NCBI GenBank assembly: GCA_038230215.1
Contig: JBBRNR010000005.1
Location: forward strand, 62,001-126,000
Source: DASVRZ01 sp038230215
Lineage (GTDB): Bacteria > Verrucomicrobiota > Verrucomicrobiia > Chthoniobacterales > DASVRZ01
Direction: 5' to 3'
DNA length: 64,000 nt
Shown: positions 1 to 8,418 of the stretch, piece after piece
Layout of the letters: every line of letters starts with the position of its first letter
Position numbering within the stretch: position 1 is the stretch's first letter
The notes under the pieces: model-generated
Told to the model about the DNA's origin: nothing
Database searches by the model: none
Seen by the model: the letters and a program-made list of their open reading frames with translations, nothing else
Program-made: the position numbers and the translations under genes

Positions 1-1860
1 CGCCTTGCTCGTGTCGTAGGCAAGGCTGCCTTTTTTCGCAACTGCGGCGTTGGCGCTAGTGGTTAGGACCAAAGCTCCTTTCAGCCCCTGCTCTTTCCAG
101 GTTTTGTAAGCCTCGTCGGCGACGAAATAGAGACCCGCGACATTGATGCCGAAAGTCAGTGCCCATTTGTCATCGGGGATATGGCCCGTCGTATCGCTGG
201 CAACAAAAATTCCTGCCGTCACTTCAATCGAATCAAACCCGCCATAGGCGAGCACGACTTGATCTAGCATCGCCCGAATGCTGGCGCGATCGGTGATGTT
301 CGCGGCGAGACCGATGGCGGGTCCGCAACCCGAGATTCCGCTGCCGGCAACGCCAATGCCTAGTCCGAGCTTGTCGGTGATTTCTTTCGCAGTCGACTCG
401 GCGGCCGCTTGATTCAAATCCACCGCGACAATGTGTGCGCCTTCCTTGACGAGACGATGCGCGGTTTCTTTACCGATGCCGCTGCCAGCTCCAACAACAA
501 TGTGGATTTGCCGGGCCAGTTCTTTCTCTGCAGGCATGCGCTGAAGTTTGGCTTCTTCTAACAACCAATACTCGATGTCGAAGGCCTCCTGAAGTGGGAG
601 AGCGATGTATTCATCGATCGCCTCGGCTCCGCGCATCACTTCCACCGCGCAGTTATAGAACTCGGCTGTGACGCGACTTTCCGATTTGTCTTTTCCCCAA
701 GCGACCATACCGAGTCCGGGAATGAGAATCACCGTTGGATTTGGGTCGCGCATCGCGGGTGAGTTCGGGCGTTTGCAACTTTGATAGTACTCGGCATAGT
801 CCGCGCGATATTTAACGAGCCCGTCGGCGAGTTTTTTCTTGAGTGCGGCGATGTCCTCGGTCTGCGGATTCCAGTCCACATAGAGCGGCTTGATTTTCGT
901 GCGCAGGAAATGGTCGGGACAGCTAGTACCTAGCTCGGCCAGGCGAGGAGCGTCGGCGCTGTTGACGAACCGGAGGATTTTTTCATCGTCTTGAATCGTA
1001 CCGACGAAGCGGGCCTTTTGCGACACCTGACCACGCAACCAAGGGAGAACGGCGGCCAGCGTGGCGCGGCGTTTCGCCTCTTCGAGTGATTGATATTTGG
1101 CTCCCCCGAAAGCTTTGGCGTCGCCGCCTTTTCCTTGATACTTCGACTCGATGAATGCGGCTGCTTTTTCGATGAGATTCAGTGTCAGTTCGTAGCATTC
1201 CCTCTCGTCATCGGCCCAGTTGATGAGGCCGTGTTGGCCCATGATGATGCCGCGCGCCTTTGGATGCTGGCGGCAGATTTCCTGCATGGCCAGACCCAGC
1301 TCAAATCCGGGCCGCAGCCACGGGGTGTGGATGACATCGTCGCCATAAATCGCTTTGGTTAGAGCGACGGAATTTTTCGAGGCCGCGACTGAAATCGCCG
1401 CGTTCGGATGCATGTGATCGACGTGCTTAGCGGGGATGAAGGAATGCAGCGGCGTATCGATGGAACTCGGACGCGGGTTCAGGTTAAATGTCGCATGGGA
1501 GTACATTCCGACCATCTTGTCCTCGGCATCCGTCTTAGGTCCGCGCTCCGGCGCGGCGGTGTAGAGTTCCTGCAACCCGAGAAGCTTATCCTGGTAGAGC
1601 GAGGAGAAATTTTCGCGTTTACTAGTACGCAGATCGCCGCCGCTGCCCTTGACCCAGAGAACCTCGGTGGGCTTGCCGGTAAGCGGATCGTTTTCCATGA
1701 TCTTCGCCGAGGTGTTGCCACCGCCGGTGTTAGTAATGCGCTGGTCTGCACCGAGAATGTTAGAACGATAGATCAGTCTTCCCACAGGGTCGAGTGAGGC
1801 TGCAACGGCGTCGTCCCAGGAATGGTTAACATATTGATAGGTTGGCTTGGTCTGGCTCAT
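1..1860 (-). CDS. bifunctional rhamnulose-1-phosphate aldolase / short-chain dehydrogenase (3' end outside window)
   Basis: Class II aldolase fused to a short-chain dehydrogenase, the enzyme type that splits L-rhamnulose 1-phosphate into dihydroxyacetone phosphate and lactaldehyde and then acts on the aldehyde. The start MSQTKPTYQYVNHSWDDA lies in the N-terminal aldolase half, which has a metal-binding HVDHMHP stretch (about residue 140). The C-terminal half has a Rossmann nucleotide motif VVGAGSGIGKE and, at the very window edge, the catalytic Y-x3-K (AYDTSKA, residues 614-620). Only the C-terminal tail is missing; the family is usually near 680-700 residues. The start overlaps the kinase stop by 4 bp (ATGA), so the two are translationally coupled. 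The order regulator, kinase, aldolase supports rhamnose (or a related deoxysugar) use. Fucose-derived substrates cannot be excluded. Confidence 0.9.
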   Translation of the reverse strand, partial: MSQTKPTYQYVNHSWDDAVAASLDPVGRLIYRSNILGADQRITNTGGGNTSAKIMENDPLTGKPTEVLWVKGSGGDLRTSKRENFSSLYQDKLLGLQELYTAAPERGPKTDAEDKMVGMYSHATFNLNPRPSSIDTPLHSFIPAKHVDHMHPNAAISVAASKNSVALTKAIYGDDVIHTPWLRPGFELGLAMQEICRQHPKARGIIMGQHGLINWADDERECYELTLNLIEKAAAFIESKYQGKGGDAKAFGGAKYQSLEEAKRRATLAAVLPWLRGQVSQKARFVGTIQDDEKILRFVNSADAPRLAELGTSCPDHFLRTKIKPLYVDWNPQTEDIAALKKKLADGLVKYRADYAEYYQSCKRPNSPAMRDPNPTVILIPGLGMVAWGKDKSESRVTAEFYNCAVEVMRGAEAIDEYIALPLQEAFDIEYWLLEEAKLQRMPAEKELARQIHIVVGAGSGIGKETAHRLVKEGAHIVAVDLNQAAAESTAKEITDKLGLGIGVAGSGISGCGPAIGLAANITDRASIRAMLDQVVLAYGGFDSIEVTAGIFVASDTTGHIPDDKWALTFGINVAGLYFVADEAYKTWKEQGLKGALVLTTSANAAVAKKGSLAYDTSKA

Positions 1861-3308
1861 AAGTTAGTAAATTTGGCGTAGGCCTGCTGCCACGCCTCGG
1901 TTTGTTGGGGTTGATGGGTGATGACAGAAAAGGAGTCGGCGACGAGCTGGCGTCCCGCGGTGAGCGAGTCGAGGTGGCCGAGGGCGAGTGCCTGTACGAG
2001 AACATTACCGATGGCGGTCGCTTCCACGGGTCCGGCGACAACGGTAAGCCCGGTGGCGTCGGCGCTAAATTGATTGAGTAGTTCGCTCTGGCTGCCGCCG
2101 CCGACGATATGAATGCGACTCAAATGACGGTTGGTTAGCAATTCGATGACGCCAATCGTCTGGCGATACAACAGCGCGAGACTTTCCAGAATGCAGCGGG
2201 TGAATTGACCAGGCGTCTCCGGAATCGGCTGGTTCGTTTCGGAGCAAAATGCGACGATCTTTGCTGGCATGTTTCCCGGCTTCATAAAGCGGTCGTCGGA
2301 GGGGCGAATCAGCGAGCGCAGGGGCTCGGAGGCGGCGGCTTGCTCCATCAGCCAGCTGTAAGTGTAATCCATCCCGTCAGACGTCCAGGAGCGACGGCAT
2401 TCCTGGAGAATCCAGAGACCGACGATGTTTTTCAGGAAGCGTGTGGTGCCGCCGTAACCCGCCTCGTTGGTGAAGTTATGCTGGCGCACGACTTCAGTAG
2501 TGAGAGGCGACTCTAACTCGACTCCCAGCAACGACCATGTGCCTGAGGAAAGGTAAGCCCAGTCTTCTCCAGGTATAGCGGGCACGGCAGCGATGGCCGC
2601 GCCGGTGTCGTGAGAACAAGTGGCGATGACTTCGATGGAACTCGAATCTAATTTTAATTTACCCAACAATGTGCCGCTCGGAACAATTTTCGGAAAAATG
2701 GCCTCCGGTAAGCCCGCCCTCGCAATCAACGCGCTGGACCATTGGCGCTGGTGCGCGTTGTAAAGTTGGGTTGTACTCGCGAGACTTTCATCGATGACTG
2801 CCGCCCCGCTAAAGCGGTAGTTGAAGTAGTCGCCAATGGTGAGGAACATCGCAGATTTTTTTAACAACTCCGGATTCGCCTCCAGCTCCGCGACGAGCTG
2901 GTAAAGCGTGTTGAAGTGCATGAATTGGATGCCGGTTTCCGCGAAGATAAATTCGTCGCCGATCTGTTGGCGGACCCTGGGGAAGACGGCGTCTGTCCGC
3001 TCGTCGCGATAGTGATGCGGCTCGGCCAGTTTGCCGCCTGCAGCATCCAGCAAAACGTAATCCACGCCCCAGGAGTCGACGCTGATACCGGAGATGGTGA
3101 TCTCTTTTTCCAATGCAAGCCGCACTCCGGTCCAGAGGGATTCCAAGATGGCTTCTGAGTTCCAGCGCAGTTCGCCGTTTTCCTGAATGATCGCACTGGG
3201 GAAACGATGGATTTCCTCCAAGGCCAGCCGGCCATCAGCGAGGGTTCCTAACATGACGCGTCCACTTTCCGCGCCGAGATCGCAAGCTAAATAATATTGG
3301 TAGTCCAA
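1857..3308 (-). CDS. rhaB: rhamnulokinase
   Basis: FGGY-family sugar kinase of 483 residues, the normal length for rhamnulokinase, which phosphorylates L-rhamnulose at O1 with ATP in the cytoplasm. It opens with the phosphate-loop segment LACDLGAESGRVMLG typical of this family and carries the second ATP-site signature HIVGGGSQSELLNQFSADA near residue 400. The internal GISVDSWGVDYVLLD matches the rhamnulokinase substrate-domain signature. It lies directly upstream of, and overlaps by 4 bp, the aldolase/dehydrogenase, and sits 12 bp downstream of the DeoR-family regulator, so the three likely form one operon read leftward. Fuculokinase is the main alternative; the partner enzyme argues for rhamnose. 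Confidence 0.9.
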   Translation of the reverse strand: MDYQYYLACDLGAESGRVMLGTLADGRLALEEIHRFPSAIIQENGELRWNSEAILESLWTGVRLALEKEITISGISVDSWGVDYVLLDAAGGKLAEPHHYRDERTDAVFPRVRQQIGDEFIFAETGIQFMHFNTLYQLVAELEANPELLKKSAMFLTIGDYFNYRFSGAAVIDESLASTTQLYNAHQRQWSSALIARAGLPEAIFPKIVPSGTLLGKLKLDSSSIEVIATCSHDTGAAIAAVPAIPGEDWAYLSSGTWSLLGVELESPLTTEVVRQHNFTNEAGYGGTTRFLKNIVGLWILQECRRSWTSDGMDYTYSWLMEQAAASEPLRSLIRPSDDRFMKPGNMPAKIVAFCSETNQPIPETPGQFTRCILESLALLYRQTIGVIELLTNRHLSRIHIVGGGSQSELLNQFSADATGLTVVAGPVEATAIGNVLVQALALGHLDSLTAGRQLVADSFSVITHQPQQTEAWQQAYAKFTNL

Positions 3309-3320
3309 TGTGGGAGCAGG

Positions 3321-4118
3321 TTAGGCGACGACGAGTTGTCGGCTGGTAAGAGTGATTTGGGCGTTGGTGAGTTGGTCGCCGTGGGCATCGGTGATGATAT
3401 GCGGAACCTCCGCCCATTTTGCAAGCGGACAGTTGGCTTTATGATCGATCTTGGTGGCGTCGATACAGAAAAAAACATTCTCAGTGCGTGACAAAATGGT
3501 GCGCTGAAAAGTGACGACGTCGGCCTGCGAATTCCATAAGCCCTCGGCACTCATGCCCTCGGCACCCAGAAAGGCGGCGTCAAACTGCCAGAGCGCGGCC
3601 ATTTTCCGGGTCTTGTCGCCGAGAAGAACGGCTTGGCGACTGAAAAATTGTCCGCCGAGAAGATGTGTTTGCACTCCGGCCATGCGGCTCAGGATTTCTG
3701 CGACAGGCAGGTTGTTGGTTACTATGGTGAGATTGCGCAGGGCGGTTTGCGAGAGGGTTTTTGCGATGGCGAGGAGGGTGGTGCCCGCATCGAGGAAATA
3801 GGTTTCGCCCGATTTCATCTGGTGCACAGCAGCCTCGGCAATGCGCTGCTTGGCGGCGGGCGCGACCCGTTCACGATCACTGAAGGCGGGGAAATGCTGC
3901 ACGTACTCGCAGACGGCTCCGCCATAAGTGCGGGTTATTTTTCCTTCCTCCGAGAGCACGGCCAGATCGCGGCGGGCGGTGGCTTCGGATACGCCGAGCA
4001 GGCGGCAAATGCGGGTGATGGAGAGATAACGGTCGCTCTTCAGGAGGGCACGGAGCCCCTCGCGGCGAGCGTTTACTTGGTGGAGGGCAACTTTCAAACT
4101 TTCGCCAAGTAAAGACAT
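3321..4118 (-). CDS. DeoR-family transcriptional regulator of the rhamnose operon
   Basis: A DeoR-type repressor: an N-terminal winged helix-turn-helix (ITRICRLLGVSEATARRDL, then SEEGKITRTYGGAV) followed by the sugar-phosphate sensing domain with YFLDAGTTLLAIA and LTIVTNNLPVAEIL. Family members bind operator DNA and release it with a phosphorylated sugar from the pathway they control; the adjoining kinase and aldolase suggest a rhamnose intermediate. Two ATG starts are possible, at 4139 and 4118. I chose 4118 because the upstream one lies inside a perfect inverted repeat that looks like the operator. Neither has a visible Shine-Dalgarno sequence. The gene is first in the leftward operon, so it likely controls itself together with the catabolic genes. 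Confidence 0.85.
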   Translation of the reverse strand: MSLLGESLKVALHQVNARREGLRALLKSDRYLSITRICRLLGVSEATARRDLAVLSEEGKITRTYGGAVCEYVQHFPAFSDRERVAPAAKQRIAEAAVHQMKSGETYFLDAGTTLLAIAKTLSQTALRNLTIVTNNLPVAEILSRMAGVQTHLLGGQFFSRQAVLLGDKTRKMAALWQFDAAFLGAEGMSAEGLWNSQADVVTFQRTILSRTENVFFCIDATKIDHKANCPLAKWAEVPHIITDAHGDQLTNAQITLTSRQLVVA

Positions 4119-4143
4119 TTTATGATTGGAGTCAATCATAAAA
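4118..4143. promoter_or_regulatory. perfect inverted repeat, likely DeoR-family operator
   Basis: Two perfect 11-bp arms (TTTTATGATTG and its complement) are separated by 4 bp (GAGT). The repeat touches the ATG of the DeoR-family gene and faces the divergent recombinase gene. Position and symmetry suit a dimeric repressor acting on its own promoter. Binding is inferred, not shown. Confidence 0.7.
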
Positions 4144-4229
4144 TTGGCTTTGGATTAGCCTGACATTACGCGGCTCTTCTGTTCTACAGCACGTCGTGTA
4201 TGCTGCGGTAGGCCGCGCTGGTCCTATCA

Positions 4230-5156
4230 ATGCTTCGCATACTCATGAAACCCAAATCGTTGCTTAAGGTGCGCGACCATCGCCTGGAAAAAGCTTTTTT
4301 CCAATATCTCGAAGTCGAGCGCAACTCATCCCCTAAAACGATTATCGCCTACCGCCAGGCCCTGGAGACATTGCGCACGCAACCGAAATTCAGTGGCTGG
4401 GACACGGCCGACGCCAATCTTTTCCGCAACTTCCTGCTCACGCAAATGAAAGCCGAAGTGGCGCGGTCCTACATTCGACTACAATTTTCCGCGTATCGCA
4501 GTTTTTACCGATTTCTGATGGAGCGTCACGGCTTTGCCACCAGTCCGGTGAAGGAAGTGCAACTCCCGAAAATGGGACGCCGACTGCCGGTGGTTCTAAC
4601 GATTGCTCAAATCGACGAGCTTTTTTCGCTGCCGCTCCAACTGCCGCCGACCAAGCAGGCGCCATCCTGGATGCCTCAACGCGACTGCGCTATTCTGGAG
4701 CTTTTCTATAGCAGCGGCTTGCGTTTGTCGGAGTTGGCAGGCCTGGATGTGGCCGATCTCGATCCCTATTCCGAGGCAGTCCGCGTGATGGGAAAAGGGG
4801 CGAAGGAACGCATCTGCCCGGTTGGAAGCACGGCGCTGACTTGTATTTCCAAATATCAAAGCGTAGCGAATGTCCGAAGTGGTCCGCTTTTCATCAACAA
4901 GCAACGGAAGCGCATCAACGTCCGTTCCATCTGGCTCATGCTCCGGAAATATCTCGCTGCCTCAAGCATTCCGCTGAAGATCAGCCCGCACAAGCTACGT
5001 CACAGCTTCGCCACCCACCTGCTGGACGCCGGAGCCGATCTTCGCAGCGTGCAAAGTCTGCTCGGCCACGCCAGCCTCTCGACGACCCAAATTTACACGC
5101 ACGTGACCACGGAGCGCATCAAAAAAGTCTATGATTCCGCCCATCCGCGAGCCTAG
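4230..5156 (+). CDS. XerC/XerD-type tyrosine recombinase
   Basis: Site-specific tyrosine recombinase of about 300 residues, the length of XerC/XerD, which resolve chromosome dimers at dif. An N-terminal SAM-like core-binding domain (residues about 18-110) precedes the catalytic domain. Visible catalytic residues are Arg in LFYSSGLRLSELAGLD, Lys in MGKGAKERICPVG, the HKLRHSFATHLL box (His, Arg), LLGHASLSTTQIYTHV with the His and the Tyr nucleophile. A second ATG at 4245 (MKPKSLLK) is an equally likely start. It is transcribed away from the rhamnose operon and is followed by an unrelated prepilin-like gene, so it appears to be a housekeeping copy and not part of a mobile element. XerC and XerD cannot be told apart here. 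Confidence 0.88.
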   Translation: MLRILMKPKSLLKVRDHRLEKAFFQYLEVERNSSPKTIIAYRQALETLRTQPKFSGWDTADANLFRNFLLTQMKAEVARSYIRLQFSAYRSFYRFLMERHGFATSPVKEVQLPKMGRRLPVVLTIAQIDELFSLPLQLPPTKQAPSWMPQRDCAILELFYSSGLRLSELAGLDVADLDPYSEAVRVMGKGAKERICPVGSTALTCISKYQSVANVRSGPLFINKQRKRINVRSIWLMLRKYLAASSIPLKISPHKLRHSFATHLLDAGADLRSVQSLLGHASLSTTQIYTHVTTERIKKVYDSAHPRA

Positions 5157-5247
5157 GCGCTCGTCTTTCCGGCCAGATGCGAGTCAGAACTTTATCAGCG
5201 TTGCAAAACAGGTGCGCCCCGCTATTTTACCACTAATAAACTTCCCT

Positions 5248-5919
5248 ATGTTTACCCCCAAACACCCTCGCAACTCGGCCGGATTTACTCTGGTCGAACT
5301 TCTCACCGTGATCGCCATCATCGCCATTTTGATGGGCATCCTCTTTCCCACCATCGGAGCAGCCATTGAGAACGCGAAGAAAACGCAGGCGAAAAACGAT
5401 GAGTTGCAACTCGTCAACGCCATTAAAGCCTATTACACGGAATATGGCCGGTATCCCATCGACCCAGCCACTTCTGCCGGCGATGTCACTTATGGAAGTG
5501 CCACTAACGCCACCGCAAACGCCAATCAAAACGACCTGATGAACGTCCTGCGCTATCCCTACAAGCCGACCGACACGCCACCGACGATTGTAACCACGCT
5601 GAACCCTCGCAAAATTAATTTTCTCGAAGTTCGTGAAGCCAAAAATGTGGGTAAGGCAGGCAAGGAGCGCGAGGGAATCGGTGGCGCGGGCGCGGGCTTC
5701 ACCGATATGTGGCTTGACCCGTGGGGAAACGTCTACGCAATTAAAATGGATGGCGATTACGACAATTCTTTGACCAATCCATACGGTACCGGTAAAAATG
5801 CTGGCGCAGCCAACCTGAGTCTTGGAGTCATCGTTTGGACCTATGGCCGCGACAGCAAGGCAGGCGTGAGAGGTTCCGGCGACGTAAAAAACGCCGACGA
5901 CGTGCTTTCCTGGCAATAA
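5248..5919 (+). CDS. prepilin-type N-terminal cleavage/methylation protein (pseudopilin-like)
   Basis: A secreted pilin-like protein of 223 residues. The N-terminus has a short basic leader followed by the prepilin peptidase site and hydrophobic helix SAGFTLVELLTVIAIIAIL, in which cleavage after Gly leaves Phe at position 1 and Glu at +5. The globular part has the pseudopilin G-like pattern (WLDPWGNVYAIKMDGDYDN), including the calcium-loop type WGxxY segment. Verrucomicrobia and Planctomycetes carry many such stand-alone proteins. The ATG at 5248 is chosen over longer in-frame starts because it places the leader correctly. It is not next to the secretion operon at 12.5-20 kb; its role (minor pseudopilin, filament subunit) is unknown. 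Confidence 0.8.
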   Translation: MFTPKHPRNSAGFTLVELLTVIAIIAILMGILFPTIGAAIENAKKTQAKNDELQLVNAIKAYYTEYGRYPIDPATSAGDVTYGSATNATANANQNDLMNVLRYPYKPTDTPPTIVTTLNPRKINFLEVREAKNVGKAGKEREGIGGAGAGFTDMWLDPWGNVYAIKMDGDYDNSLTNPYGTGKNAGAANLSLGVIVWTYGRDSKAGVRGSGDVKNADDVLSWQ

Positions 5920-5927
5920 CGCAACAC

Positions 5928-6001
5928 GCGGGTGTAGTTCAATGGTAGAACGGCAGCTTCCCAAGCTGCATACGAGGGTTCGATTCCCTTCACCCGCTCC
6001 A
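5928..6001 (+). tRNA. tRNA-Gly (anticodon CCC)
   Basis: Complete cloverleaf read from the sequence: acceptor GCGGGTG/CACCCGC, D-arm GTTC/GAAC, anticodon stem GCAGC/GCTGC with loop TTCCCAA giving anticodon CCC, T-loop TTCGATT, and an encoded 3' CCA (5999-6001). It decodes GGG glycine codons. It starts 8 bp after the pseudopilin-like gene stop. Confidence 0.95.
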
Positions 6002-6208
6002 TTCTTGAGTGGCTTTGGTACAAAAGGAAATACTCCAAAGTCTCTTCGTGGTGGCCCAAACCATCTTAAAAGCTGGTATGCACATATTTGTAGCAAAAAA
6101 CGGCGAACTCCACGGAGGCGAGAACATTTGCGGTTGGCAAGCCATTCGGACGTGCTGCATTCAGCGGCGTTTTACGTCCGGCTGTCGAGTTCCATCCGAT
6201 TCTCAGCG

Positions 6209-7000
6209 ATGAGCGCAGCCGACCCAGCCAGCTTGCGAGTGATGACCTACAACGTCCACGGCTGCGTTGGATTGGACTGGCAACGTTCCGAAAAGCGGAT
6301 CGCAGACGTCATTGCCAGCTTCCAACCGGACATTGTTGGCTTGCAGGAACTCGACATGGCCCGCAAGCGTTCCGCCGGTGTGGATCAGGCCCGTCTCATT
6401 GCCATGGAACTCGGATTTCATCACCTCTTTCATCCGGCATTCATTCGAGAGGAGGAACACTATGGCGACGCCATTCTCAGTAGATGGCCCATGGTGATAC
6501 GACGCGTTGGAGAACTGCCGTCGAAGAAGGCGTTTCCATTTCCAGAAACTCGCGGTGCGCTTTGGGTGAAAATCCAGACGCCGTTAGGGGGTGTGCATGT
6601 GATGAATACCCACTTCGGTATCGGTCCCGGTGAACGCATGGAGCAAGCGGAGGCTCTAAGCGGATCGGAATGGATCGGTGCCGTGCCGGAAAAGGAGCCG
6701 CTCATCGTCTTGGGGGATTTTAACTCCCTGCCGGGTTCACGCCCGTACCGCATACTTAGCTCGATTTTGCGTGATGCAAAAAGGGTGCAAGGCAAACGCT
6801 CACAATCCACCTTTCCCACCTTTCTACCACTGCTCCATCTGGATCACATCTTTGTTAATAGGATGTGCTCTGTGCAGGGAGTAGAGGTGGGTAAGGGACG
6901 TGCCGTTTGGAAAGCCTCGGATCATTTTCCCTTGATCGCTTTAATCGGACTGCATTGCCATACACGCGGAGTTCCCGCGCAGAACGATCTTTCAGCGTAA
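6209..7000 (+). CDS. endonuclease/exonuclease/phosphatase family protein
   Basis: A 263-residue member of the EEP fold (DNase I-like phosphodiesterases and phosphatases). The family signatures appear in order: MTYNVHGC, IVGLQELD, the catalytic-site NTHFGIG, LGDFNSLPGS with the metal-binding Asp and Asn, LDHIFV, and the C-terminal SDHFPL. No signal peptide or membrane segment is evident from this start, although longer in-frame starts exist. Four bases after its stop begins the phospholipase D-type gene, and this pairing of an EEP protein with a cardiolipin synthase-like protein is common in bacteria. A role in membrane phospholipid turnover is therefore inferred; nuclease activity remains possible. 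Confidence 0.85.
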   Translation: MSAADPASLRVMTYNVHGCVGLDWQRSEKRIADVIASFQPDIVGLQELDMARKRSAGVDQARLIAMELGFHHLFHPAFIREEEHYGDAILSRWPMVIRRVGELPSKKAFPFPETRGALWVKIQTPLGGVHVMNTHFGIGPGERMEQAEALSGSEWIGAVPEKEPLIVLGDFNSLPGSRPYRILSSILRDAKRVQGKRSQSTFPTFLPLLHLDHIFVNRMCSVQGVEVGKGRAVWKASDHFPLIALIGLHCHTRGVPAQNDLSA

Positions 7001-7004
7001 TTCA

Positions 7005-8315
7005 ATGCGCCCGAATCTTCGTTGGACAAAAAACCGCTGGCTCTGCATCCCACTGGGTCTATGGCTGACAGCCCTTCTGGCGATCCTGCTAGGATTCGCC
7101 CTCTACAGCATTCTCTTCGTTCGACGGCAGGTGGTGGAATATCCCATGGGCCACCAGTTTTCTGTGAGCGACCCGGCTTTCATCGGCTCGGCGCATGCGC
7201 TGGCGGATCCCCTGCCCGCCGATGGAAACAAGATCGAACTGCTGCACAACGGAGACCAGATTTTTCCTGCGATGCTAGCCGCGATCCGTTCGGCAAAAAA
7301 GAGCATCAACTTTGAGGCATTTCTTTATGAGTCGGGATTTATTGGAACGGAGTTCCGTGAGGCGCTCTGCGAACGGGCCCGGGCCGGCGTGCGAGTGCGA
7401 GTGTTATTGGATGGCATCGGTTCCAGCACCGCTCTCAAGAGCCAAGACGTGCAGGCTTTCCGCGATGGTGGCTGCGAGTTTGTCTACTATCATCCCACGC
7501 ACTCGTGGCGGTTCGATCAACTAAACCGGCGCAGTCATCGCCGGGTTTTAGTCGTCGATGGAAAAATCGGGTTCACCGGCGGTGTGGGATTTGCCGACCG
7601 CTGGCAAGGAAATGCCGATGAGCCGGGGCATTGGCGAGATGTCCACGCGCGTTTGGAAGGTCCGATTGTAACTCGTCTGCAAAGTGCGTTTCAAAAGCAT
7701 TGGCTCAAATCCGGCGGCGGAACCATGAGCGGTCCAGACGAATATCTACTGCTGCCACCTGCCGGAAATCTCAAGGCGCAGATGATTGCCTCTGAATCTT
7801 TTTCCTTTGCACCACTCGCCTACATTAAAGCGGTCGCGTTCTCCTCGGCAGAGAAGTCCATCCTGATCACCAACTCCTATTGCGCGCCAAGTGATGCGGA
7901 AGTCGCCTTGCTCTGCGATGCCGTGAAACGTGGCGTGACGGTTCGTCTTTTGCTCCCGGGAAAACATAATGACCAACCACTGACGAAGGCTGCCGGGCGA
8001 ACTGCCTACGGCAATCTGCTGAAAGGCGGCGTACAGATTTTTGAATATGAACCCACCATGATCCACACCAAGACAATGGTGATCGACGGTCTGTTTTCCA
8101 TCTTTGGAACTTCTAATTTTGATGCCCGCTCCGCGCAACTCAATGAGGAACTGGATGTGACGGTTTATAACGCCGGATTCGCCCGCCAAATGGAAGCCGT
8201 CTTTGTAGATGATTTGAAATTCTCAAAACCTTATCGTTTGGAAGATTATAACCGGCGAGGTATTTGGGAAAGATTCAGCGAATGGGTGGCACTACCATTC
8301 CACTCGCAAATGTAA
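7005..8315 (+). CDS. cardiolipin synthase-like phospholipase D family protein
   Basis: A 436-residue phospholipase D superfamily protein. One N-terminal membrane helix (about residues 12-35, CIPLGLWLTALLAILLGFAL) anchors it to the inner membrane. Two HKD motifs are visible: HRRVLVVDGKIGFTGG (about residue 178) and IHTKTMVIDGLFSIFGTSN (about residue 350); the first has Arg where Lys is usual, a variant seen in bacterial cardiolipin synthases. These enzymes join phosphatidylglycerol with another phospholipid to give cardiolipin. It lies 4 bp after the EEP-family gene in a two-gene operon. ClsB/ClsC-type identity versus another PLD phosphodiesterase is not decided by sequence alone. Confidence 0.85.
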   Translation: MRPNLRWTKNRWLCIPLGLWLTALLAILLGFALYSILFVRRQVVEYPMGHQFSVSDPAFIGSAHALADPLPADGNKIELLHNGDQIFPAMLAAIRSAKKSINFEAFLYESGFIGTEFREALCERARAGVRVRVLLDGIGSSTALKSQDVQAFRDGGCEFVYYHPTHSWRFDQLNRRSHRRVLVVDGKIGFTGGVGFADRWQGNADEPGHWRDVHARLEGPIVTRLQSAFQKHWLKSGGGTMSGPDEYLLLPPAGNLKAQMIASESFSFAPLAYIKAVAFSSAEKSILITNSYCAPSDAEVALLCDAVKRGVTVRLLLPGKHNDQPLTKAAGRTAYGNLLKGGVQIFEYEPTMIHTKTMVIDGLFSIFGTSNFDARSAQLNEELDVTVYNAGFARQMEAVFVDDLKFSKPYRLEDYNRRGIWERFSEWVALPFHSQM

Positions 8316-8418
8316 CCACTCATCCTTGCGGCCATAGAGATTTATCAGCGGCAGCGCGCACGAAAAAAAACCTGCATGGGACATCCCCTCACATCCCAGC
8401 CGGAGAAAGCAGTGCTTC

